This document shows, one piece after another, positions 55,955-64,000 of a stretch of DNA of 64,000 nucleotides (position 1 is its first letter; every line of letters begins with the position of its first letter). Source of the stretch: Aurelia coerulea (taxonomy: Eukaryota; Cnidaria; Scyphozoa; Semaeostomeae; Ulmaridae); assembly GCA_039566865.1 (NCBI GenBank), contig CM076943.1, forward strand, positions 39,936,663-40,000,662, given 5' to 3'. A model generated the notes under the pieces. That model made no database searches. It worked only from the letters and a program-made list of their open reading frames with translations, and was not told the DNA's origin. A program made the position numbers and the translations under genes.

Positions 55955-56060
55955 TTAGATTTCAGAAAAGTTTCATGGTAGAATTGTAGCGAAATAGCTA
56001 AAGTTTCGTTGAAGCGATTCAATTTCAAGAAATATATCATAGAATTTTATACCAACCTTT
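55955..56060 (+). repeat. Dispersed repeat (GACGTCATCAAAT family), partial copy
   Basis: GGTAGAATTGTAGCGAAATAGC, then GATTCAATTTCAAGAA and ATACCAACCTTT, are shared with 37020 and 19125. It abuts the MITE at 56061. Confidence 0.45.
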
Positions 56061-56457
56061 AAAGGACAAGTCCGGGGTTGGTATGATTGATGATGAAATA
56101 CAAGATAATACTGCTATGAATGATGTATGATACTTTTTTCCACTATTTATCGCCTTCTCCTTCTGAAATTACGTATTCAAATAGGCAATTTGAGCGAAGT
56201 GACGTCATATCGCACAAACGAAAACGAGGCTGTGTGATTGTTTTTTGCCTCTTAATCACTGCTAGCCTCTTTATCGTGTGCTCACGCATTGAAAATAGCA
56301 CGAGAACACGATAAAGAGGCTTTCTACGATAAAGAGGATCTTCCTCGTTTTCGTTTGCGCGATATGACGTCACTTCGCTCAAATTGCTTATTTGAATACG
56401 TAATTTCACAGGGATTAGGCGAAAAATACTGGTAACAAGTATCATACATCATTCATA
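56061..56457. mobile_element. AAAGGACAAGTCCGGGG MITE, copy 2, right-truncated
   Basis: It follows the copy at 51009 closely, including both TGACGTCA sites in the arms, but ends after TACATCATTCATAGC without the terminal 45 bases or so. Confidence 0.8.
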
Positions 56458-56941
56458 GCGAACGTTTTTTACCAGAAGTTTTTTACAAAAAAACACATTA
56501 GATGGGTAGATTATATATATTTCTTTTTGCGCATGATCTTTTCTGCCTTTTCGAGCCTTTAACAGAGTTACTGAGCCGTGCCTCTGTCCAGAAATGACTC
56601 AAGTAACACTGTACAAAAAACAAGTGCAAAAATGATTTGGATTTCCTTGATTGACTAAAAAATGTGTCTTTAATATTTGACGACATTCGTTATTTCTTCA
56701 TTTATGATTTTCCAAGTGGTCAGCTGGCTATAAAGAGTCATAGAACATATCAGGCTTGCGTAAAGTCAGTATTTTTAAATTTTAACTATATATAAGAGTA
56801 GTCTTTAGTAAGTATTTTACTCCTTAGTTGTAATGTGCATATGTAGAAGGTGCCACAAGGTAATTCTCATTAGCAGTTATAGAACAAAAATCAGTGTTGA
56901 CCAAAGTGTTTCATTTTTCCTTGTTGAGTTCATGATATAGT

Positions 56942-57175
56942 TTAGTCCTTCTTTCGTAGCATGTGTCTCCAGGCAGACAACACATTTTTATGTTCGATTG
57001 ACCATTTATGACCCATAAGATCACGAACAGACTGTCTTGAAAATCTTTGGAATAGGTTTAGGGTTGTTGAGGCTGCACCCCGGGCTGCACGCAGGCTTAT
57101 ATAAGGAAATGTTTGGATATAAAGCTTTTTGGCAAGATCAATCAGGAATTTAAGGCCCAATGAAGATAATATCAA
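56942..57175 (-). CDS. Possible terminal exon, unrecognised
   Basis: The minus-strand frame of up to 77 residues ends HKNVLSAWRHMLRKKD and a TAA stop, with a sensible mix of codons (FLIDLAKKLYIQTFPYISLR, then DLMGHKWSIEH). The 5' border is unclear, because no strong acceptor was seen near 57175. It could also be a retroelement scrap. Confidence 0.25.
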   Translation of the reverse strand: MILSSLGLKFLIDLAKKLYIQTFPYISLRAARGAASTTLNLFQRFSRQSVRDLMGHKWSIEHKNVLSAWRHMLRKKD

Positions 57176-57179
57176 GTGT

Positions 57180-58185
57180 TGTCAAATTTCGGGATCTGTC
57201 GCAGAGAGCCAGGGGGCTGAAAGTTACACATTTTCCAACCTCGTTCCCAGGGTGTTCTGACGTCATACGCTGGTCACGAAGCCGAATGAACACCCTGGTA
57301 CACTTGGCATGAATCTTGCCAAAATAAGGCAAGATTCGCCCCATTATGGATTTGCAGTTTGCTAGGCAACGATAATCGACGAAAATGGTCGTTGCTCTAG
57401 CGCTAATTCTGAACTATATGAATTGAGAAACTAAAAACAAACACTTTGAGGACCTTATTTCAACCCTTCTTAAGGTATTTAATCATTAATCCGGGGTTAG
57501 CAAGTTCATTTAGTAGGAAAACGAACACGATCCATTTGGGTGGAAAAAGGGCCTCAGTTAAGATTTTCGAGAATTTCCCACACAGCTTTGAAAATAGAAT
57601 GGCTCGTTATTCTGCGAATTTTAGAGATAAATTGGAGATTACGAGTGTTTCAGGGAAAGAATACGGTTTTCCGTCGATTTTTGACATGCTGCGGCCGTTT
57701 GCCTCTCGCAAAATGGAGTTACGGCGTAAAATGGGGTAGGCCAAAATTGTTCCCTATTTTTGAGGGGCGTGCGCTTCGCTCCTGTATGCAATATTGCACC
57801 CCAAATTGCGTTTTTTGACTCGCAGACGAGTGGTCTCTTGAAAACTTTTTTCTGTTTTGAAATCGGGCTTGTAACCATGGAGCATCGACTCCAAACGTAA
57901 CGTCGGGTCGGAAAATCGCAGCATTTTTCTCAACCCCTTGTTATGACGTCATAATGACCCAAAAATTCCTGAAACCCCGAAATTCGGATGCGCCATGGTC
58001 CATTACCCCTCTTAAACTCCTTACATGCCCCATACACCCCATTGATTTTGTGAAATTGGCAATTCAATAGAGGCCATTTTTGAATGGGAACCAGTTATAA
58101 TCTGATTTTGCTATTGTTTTCGAATAGCCAATCAAACTGCCGAACGACCTCTTATATCCCAGAGTAGAGGTAGAGCAACAAACTC
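57180..58185. other. Stretch with no recognised gene
   Basis: Slightly richer in G and C than average. It contains two TGACGTCA sites, a CAGGGTGTTC...GAACACCCTG dyad (57248-57299) and a CAAGATTC/GAATCTTG dyad. Frames at 57446 and 57540 have no motif support. Confidence 0.35.
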
Positions 58186-58392
58186 ACTCTGGGGACAAGA
58201 TTGCACATTTTCACGCATGCGTGCGCAGTTTCTGCAATTTGTGAGAATCTTCAAATCCGAAAGTATAATCTGGACTACTCCACAAAGAGATTTCTTAGTC
58301 TAAAGGCTTGGAATGAGATCCCTAGAATATCAGGGAGCTTCCTGCCTTATTCCAATGTAAAGAAGCAATTAAAAGGTCATTGGATGAGCTGA
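58186..58392 (+). mobile_element. LINE RT C-terminal scrap
   Basis: The frame ending at 58392 reads IRKYNLDYSTKRFLSLKAWN, then EIP and NVKKQLKGHW. The K-x-WN-x-(I/L)P ... (F/V)KK-x-LK layout is that of non-LTR RT tails such as those at 2078 and 9497. Short and isolated. Confidence 0.5.
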
Positions 58393-58894
58393 AAACCCAT
58401 ACAAACGCGACCCCCTGGAAGATCAGTACTAGCTTTTAAAATATTTTTAATATCAAAGATTGCCAATCAGTTCCTTTTTTCTGTTTCTCAGCTTACTCTA
58501 TAACTTTCGTAGCTGAAGGGTATTTCGTCTCAAAATAATTGAAAATTAAAATGTTTTACTTGTGGTAAACAAGATGTCCCAAAAAACATGTGCACGGTTT
58601 GAGTGGCTGGTTTGAAAGAGCCATAAATCCAATTTCCCCGTTTGCGATTTTGTGAATAAAGGAGACTTCAACTTGGAGTTTGGTACCTAGTTTGAGTACA
58701 TCTGACAAGTGGTTGCTGATTTATGGAGTAAGGAAGTCAAAATTACTGGTTGCCCCTAAACCAGCACATTCTATTTGGCACCAATTTAAGCTTTTCTACA
58801 AAAGAGCCCAGATCGAGCGTTATTTTTATACGTGTGGTTCGATCGAGTGGCGTCAAAGCTTCTATCACTATAATGCACAGTCGAAAATTCTACA

Positions 58895-59291
58895 AAATGT
58901 AACTGCACATTTTTTCTTTAAGAACAAACTTGGATACGCCCATAGTACTAAAAGTTTGTTATTTTCACGTGAAAATTCCAGCTTTTTAGTACTAAAAGTT
59001 TCGTAATGTGTTTCTTATTTTTTGGATGCATGTAGTATCTATCACTGCCACGTATTCTTTTCTTGACAGACACTATTTTTAGCAAGAAGGAGTTCTATTT
59101 GACTCAAAACATAAATTTATCATGAATATTACTAAAAAATAAAGGCTTAACGACAATTTTCCCATTATGTCCTTGTATTTGGCTGTAAAAGTTCTTAGCA
59201 ATTCTCAAGCATAGTACTAGAGTTTCTTAAATTTTCGCCATCCTAGTACTAGTTTCTTATAAATCAGTTACTTATATGTAAAAAAAACTTG
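58895..59291. mobile_element. AAGAAAC MITE, decayed copy
   Basis: The right end (ACTAGTTTCTTATAAATC ... AAAAAAACTTG then TA) and internal AGTACTAAAAGTTT words match the element at 31565. The left end is degenerate (CACATTTTTTCTTTAAGAAC). Confidence 0.55.
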
Positions 59292-59293
59292 TA

Positions 59294-60570
59294 AATATCG
59301 TTCGATTCTGATTCTTTTTAGAATAGCTAAAAGGTCTATTTTTAACTTTACTTTTACCAACCAGGAAACCCATTTGGGATTAATGAATGACCAAATAGTT
59401 CAAAATATGGACGCATTCAAACTTTTAGTTGCTGGCTCTTCTATTCATAAGTCTGAAGGACGGGGAAATGGGCACCTCCACAGTAACCATTCAAACGGCG
59501 CACATATTTTGGGACACCTTGTACAGTAAAGTCTTCTCTTCGGACCAAATGAAATAATAATCCGACTTATGCAAATCCGACTCAAGTCTGATTTCCAGTC
59601 AGCGGAATTTTCGGAGCGGGTGGAAATATTACACAATAAAAGATCGCTCTGCTGTACCCAGGGTAGCTCTGCTGTAACTTTTTGTTCAACTTCCGAACGA
59701 CATTTGCTCTCATAAACAATAGAGTTTCCGCTCGCTCGGAAAATACTACTGACTGGAATCAGCCTTTATCATTAGGTCGGATCATGTCCGACTTAGGGAC
59801 GGGTCAGACTTTTTCCGGCTCAGCAAAGCTTGAAGGTTTTGGAATCGCGGCTCCAAGAGGAAGAAAGTTTTTTGAATAAATTACTCTTCAGTCTGAGCTT
59901 TTCCCATCTTGAATAAAAAATTGAGCATCAAATTAAAAGCAACCACCGGGTGCGCTAAAAACTATCCACTTTAGGCAGGCCTCAATAAGTCGTACATTGG
60001 ACCAACTTTGAACATTTATGACTAAATCTTTAGCTAAAATCCATAATTAGATTCTTGGAGTTTTTGCAACATTTTTGCTTTTTAAGCTATAAGTTATTAT
60101 GCGAGTTTCTTTAAATTTCGTTATCGAAAACATTGAAAACGATAAACAATGTCGATCAAATTTTTATAGACACGGCATGAATGAACATGGAGAAGAACTT
60201 TTCTTTGTGAATATGGGATTCAGAAATCGCTGAATTATAAACTGCTGCACGAGCGTTAAGTTGCTAAACTGCAGTCTAGCCAGTAGTTTATGTTCTCTTT
60301 GGAGCATTAACTATGGTAAGAGTTGTTGAGTTATTAGCTTTGCATTCTATAAACTCTATTGGGTGTTTTCCAACTTCGGATAGGTAGCAATACAGATAAT
60401 TTCAATCCGTTGAAGAAGTTTTCAGTTAAAGCGAATAACCTGAGTTAAAAGATGAGATCTCATGGATTTATAAATAGCCTATTGTTTTTTATAATCCAGT
60501 TCGTGGCGAATGAAAGTAATGCTAAAGAGAACAATAGAGGGATTAGGTGTTTCTTTCAAGCACTATATAT
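59294..60570. other. Stretch with scattered element ends, no gene
   Basis: TACAGTAAAGTCTTCTCTTC at 59522 and CCGGGTGCGCTAAAAAC at 59946 look like solo MITE ends. A CCGCTCGCTCGG / CGGAGCGGG pair lies at 59612-59742. Nothing coding was recognised. Confidence 0.4.
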
Positions 60571-60574
60571 CTTA

Positions 60575-60995
60575 GGGCCTGTTCATATGGAGAAAGTTTC
60601 CCCGGCATTTCCCCGGTGAAGCGGGATTCGCGTTCAACCGAGATCTCGCCTCATATAGCGTTACCACATAAAATAGAACGAGCGTTCACATGAGAAAACA
60701 TTTCCCCGGCTAGCCGAGATCTCGCTTGAGCTCTACCTCTACCGGGATCCCGCCTAGCCGAGGAAATATTTTCCCATATGAACACATTTTCCCGGCTAGG
60801 CGGGGAAACTTCTTTTGTTTATCGTTAATCCTTTCGAATTCTTTGGCGTCAGAGACAAAGCGCTATTGTTTCAATTCCCCGGCTTGCCGGGGAAACTTCT
60901 CTCATATGAAAGGTCGATGAATATTTCCCCGGCTAGCCGGGAATCCCGCTTCACCGGGGAAATGCCGGGGAAACTTTCTCCATATGAACAGGCCC
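60575..60995. mobile_element. TNA-type MITE with CCCCGGCTAGCCGG motifs
   Basis: The ends GGGCCTGTTCATATGGAG and the exact inverse are flanked by TTA (60572-60574, 60996-60998). TTCCCCGGC(T/A) motifs with GCTAGCCGG and CATATGA(A/G) spacers recur about ten times in both orientations. This is the cleanest example of the class. Confidence 0.9.
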
Positions 60996-60998
60996 TTA

Positions 60999-61665
60999 GG
61001 TCATCCACTTTAAAGACAAATGAAGGATATATAGCGCCAAGTTTAAAAATAGAACAAAAGATGGCTTAGTGCTTTCATTCGTTTGATTGATTTGCTAATC
61101 TCTCGATATCATCAAATACAATGAAATTCAATAGGTTATATTTAGATTGCCCAGGCCCCTGATTTAAGTCACCTTATATCTCCGTCATTTGTCTTTAATG
61201 TATGAAGCAAAGAAATGGCGTGGAGTTTTGCACCTGTAGAAGACTAGAAGTAAGCATCATTGTACCTACTGATGAATTAACATTTGTTTTATCCAAACTT
61301 GTACTAAATTAGTCAGGAATGAAGTGTCGCAGATTGGATTTCCGTTCGGTGCTTCCGTTTTCGGGTTCCTCATAAAATTGTACATGTGGCTGTACTAATT
61401 TGAAAAAACTTTACCAACAACAGACTTTTAGCTATTCTAAAAAAGAATCAGGATCCAACGATATTTTTTATAGATGTTGCAGAATTTTCAGATATTAACA
61501 AAAGTGATAGAAGCTCTAACGCCATTTTTTCGAACATTTCGTATGAAGATATACAAACTTTCGCTCAATCTAGACTCATTTGTAGAACAGCTAAAAGATC
61601 TATTTGAACGAGATGATATCTCAATCCTGACTTCTTTAGAATCGAGAGAGTCAGATTATTTCAGC
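60999..61665. other. Stretch with no recognised gene
   Basis: AT-rich. TTTTAGCTATTCTAAAA-like words near 61430 and AGCTAAAAG(A/G)TCTAT words near 61590 also occur at 1295-1395 and 59322-59340, pointing to an undefined old repeat. Confidence 0.4.
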
Positions 61666-61669
61666 TGTA

Positions 61670-62260
61670 CAGGGTGTCCCAAAAAAAATTGTGCCCCATT
61701 TGCCTGAAGATTGCAACAAAACGGCAAAAGATTCTCGCCAAATTTTTGCATGATGTTGCTCTTCAGATATTCATTTAAAGTATGCTACCATCCCCATAGA
61801 AATCCGTTAAAAATGATGGAGGTATGATCTTCAGGAGACCAAATTTGCCCCATGACTGAAACCAGCGGTATTATTTTGCAGCGATAGATAGCTTCATGGA
61901 TGGAAAATGAAACGGTAGTCTCCAATATCATAGATCTCGTGAAAATTCCGATGATCCTCGGAGAGTTCCACTATTTCTGACCTCACAGAGATTATTTCTT
62001 ACCTCACGTGAAGCTACTTATCACTGAAAATAGTAAGACAAAATGGCCAACCGCTGGTTTCTGTCATCAGGCAAATTCGGTCTTCTGAAGGTCATAGCTC
62101 CAGGGTAGCTCCATCATTTTTCAACAGATTTTTACGGAGATGGCAGCAAACTTTCTTTGAACATCTGAAGAGCAACATCATATGAAAGTTTGGCGAGAAT
62201 CTTTTGCCCTTTTGTTGCAATCTTTAGGCAAACGGGGCACAATTTTTTTGGGAGACCCTG
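61670..62260. mobile_element. TA-type palindromic MITE (CAGGGTGTCCC)
   Basis: The ends CAGGGTGTCCCAAAAAAAAT and the inverse of CAGGGTCTCCCAAAAAAATT continue as TGTGCCCC and are flanked by TA (61668-61669, 62261-62262). The arms pair through TTTTCGCCAAATTTTTGCATG-like sequence to a centre near 61960. Confidence 0.85.
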
Positions 62261-62603
62261 TAGAATATTGTACTTCAGTTACAGAGCATGAGTTTATTCA
62301 TTGAAAATTCTGCAAATTTACAACTAAAAGGGCATTTCATGTCCATTTTATAAAAGCAATATTCAAATCACATGTTTTGCCCTCATCCAACCTTTTTAAT
62401 GATAATAAAATTTCTTCATATTTACACAGGTTAAACTTGTTCAACAACAATGTGCTATCATCAACCAAGGACCTGTCTAAGGTATACAAAATTGAATACA
62501 AAAGAGAAAAGCAATATACATCAAACAGATAAAATGTTAAAGCTAACATTTTTACAGAAAATCTTGAATCGTAAAATGAACGTTTCAAATGAGGTGATCG
62601 GAC

Positions 62604-62788
62604 CATGGGTAGTTAGACACTGCTGGTGTGCTTCTATGGAGGAGCGCTGGATATTATGTATCTGCGGGGGAAATTTTTTTGCAGTACTGCGGAGGAGATA
62701 TCGAAAGAACAATAAAAAATTTCCCCCGCAGATACATATTATCCAGCTCTTCTCCATAGAAGCACACCAGCAGTGTCTAACTACCCAT
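62604..62788. mobile_element. hAT-like hairpin MITE, perfect 8-bp TSD
   Basis: The ends CATGGGTAGTTAGACACTGC and the inverse are flanked by GATCGGAC (62596-62603, 62789-62796). It is a near-perfect hairpin through GCTTCTATGGAG and CTGCGGGGGAAA, 185 bases long. Confidence 0.9.
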
Positions 62789-62989
62789 GATCGGACGTGA
62801 AATTGTTTATTCGTGCAAATGAATAGCACTCTTGAAAGATACACACACCAACTCATACATTCTAACCATACAGTTAGTTGACGGAGATAAATAGCTAACT
62901 CAATGCAAGTCATATGCATATGCACGTGTACACATATGCTATACAAAATACTTGATACTAAAGTGGTTACTAAAAATTATATACTATGA

Positions 62990-63078
62990 AGGAGGCGGAC
63001 GCAAAGAAAGAGACAGATTTTTGGCACACTGAGGCCTTTCGAACCTACGTTTTCATCAGAGTGTGACTTTACATATAT
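62990..63078 (-). mobile_element. Possible Penelope-like 3' tail
   Basis: On the minus strand, CACTCTGATGAAAACGTAGG then TTCGAAAGGCCTCAGTGTGC has the CTGATGAA ... CGAAAGG layout of Penelope-like 3' ends. Short and without a coding part. Confidence 0.4.
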
Positions 63079-63093
63079 ACACATTACACCATA

Positions 63094-63964
63094 TCGGGTG
63101 ATTTAGAAGAAAGTTCCCACTTTCGACAGGCCGCGATCTATCATACGTACATTGCACCGATTTCAAATATTTCTTATTTAATCTTCTGTCAATATTTTGT
63201 CCATTTTCGGATGCCTACTAATTGATATATTTACGATCTCTTGTTTGCCTTCAGACTGCCCAAAAAGATCGAAAAACAGTGATCAAATTTTCTAAAGATT
63301 GAACTTGGCAGAATAAAGGAAGTGCTCCCCGAAATGACTAAGGAATTGGAATGGATTATGTCGCACGAGCGGTGGTTTAATGATTGCGCAATATTAGTAT
63401 CACTTATATCAATGCAAAGACTTAGTTTTTATCTTTGCTTTGAAATACTTACTGACTGCTGTAGTTTTTGCCTGTAGGGAATTAGGTAGTAGGTCCTCGC
63501 ATCAAAAAATCCTGCATCTACACGCTTGTTTGAAATATTTTTTAATTCCCTACATGCACAAACTACAGTAGCTAGCAAGTATCCTTTCAAGGAAATGGTA
63601 AAAAACTGAAAGTCTTTGTATTGATAAAAATGATACTAATATTGTGGAGTCATGGAACTACCGCTCGTGCGACATAATCCATTCCAAATTCCCTGGTCAT
63701 TTCAAGGAGCACTTCCTTTATTCTGCCAAATTCAGTCTTTAGAAAAATTTTTACACTGTTTTCGATCTTTTTGGGTAGTCCGCCGGAAAAAAATTCAAGA
63801 AATCGTAAACATATCAATAATTAGGCATCCGAAAAATCGACGAAAAATAAACAAGAATAATATAGGATGTTGATAAAAGATTGAATCAAAAACATTTGAA
63901 ATTGGTCCAGTGTATGATTTATCTTGGCCTGTCGAAAGTGGGAATTTTTTTCTGGCTCACCTGG
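63094..63964. mobile_element. TA-type palindromic MITE (CGGGTGATTTAG)
   Basis: The ends TCGGGTGATTTAGAAGAAAG and the inverse of CCAGGTGAGCCAGAAAAAAA continue as TTCCCACTTTCGACAGG and are flanked by TA (63092-63093, 63965-63966). The arms pair through TTTTCTAAAGATTGAACTTG-like sequence and GGAAGTGCTCC to a centre near 63530. Confidence 0.8.
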
Positions 63965-63984
63965 TATATTACACAAATAAACTA

Positions 63985-64000
63985 CAGTAAAAACCCGCAT
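63985..64000 (+). mobile_element. Left end of a CAGTAAA MITE cut by the window edge
   Basis: TACAGTAAAAACCCGCAT at the edge matches the left end of the elements at 37712 and 41748. Confidence 0.5.

Overview
This window looks like a gene-poor, AT-rich stretch of an animal (metazoan) nuclear genome. The evidence is spliced exons with GT/AG borders, a cytosolic-type sulfotransferase, a UBF-like HMG-box protein, several non-LTR retrotransposon tails, Penelope-like tails, a tRNA-derived SINE and very many short inverted-repeat DNA transposons. The mix fits a marine invertebrate, perhaps a cnidarian, but nothing in the sequence fixes the species. No prokaryotic, organellar or viral genes were seen.

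Genes. (1) Five plus-strand exons with matching splice phases (791-900, 5301-5485, 12471-12922, 40714-40818, 42222-42311) can be joined into the 3' part of one lysine/glutamate-rich coiled-coil protein gene of unrecognised family; the intron between 12922 and 40714 would be about 28 kb. (2) Inside that intron, on the minus strand, lies an intact single-exon sulfotransferase (22676-23665). (3) Downstream is an intact intronless gene (49571-50947) for a UBF/UBTF-like protein with an N-terminal region resembling UBF followed by four HMG boxes. A weak minus-strand coding stretch at 56942-57175 may be a further exon.

Most of the rest is mobile DNA, much of it nested. Target-site duplications (TSDs) sort the non-autonomous DNA elements into classes: TA (Tc1/mariner-like MITEs, many with CCGGGTG or CAGGGTGTCCC ends), 3-bp TNA (PIF/Harbinger-like, with GGGCCTGTT or GACCCCGTTTACAC ends), 7-8 bp (hAT-like, several with long G or C runs at the ends) and 9 bp (a foldback family). 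Three elements carry tandem arrays in or near their inverted repeats: a 45-bp minisatellite (7714-8118), five plus five copies of a 160-bp unit in inverted orientation around a decayed protein gene (14486-18075), and seven plus eight copies of a 200-213 bp unit (about 25250-28275). A 3.45-kb palindrome occupies 32735-36189.

Layout: 1-5.5 kb SINE, foldback and MITEs around the first two exons; 5.6-8.1 kb a composite TA element with two nested insertions and the minisatellite; 9.5-11.4 kb LINE tails; 12.2-12.9 kb SINE plus exon; 13.7-18.1 kb nested MITEs and the 160-bp foldback; 20.2-22.6 kb G/C-ended elements; 22.7-23.7 kb sulfotransferase; 25.2-28.3 kb the 213-bp foldback; 28.9-31 kb MITE, LINE and Penelope-like remnants; 32.7-39 kb the giant palindrome, MITEs and LINE tails; 39.5-42.3 kb a reverse transcriptase fragment and the last two exons; 42.4-48.8 kb nested foldbacks; 49.6-50.9 kb the UBF-like gene; 51-64 kb MITEs and retroelement scraps. 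The two intact genes do not form an obvious pathway with each other or with the split gene.
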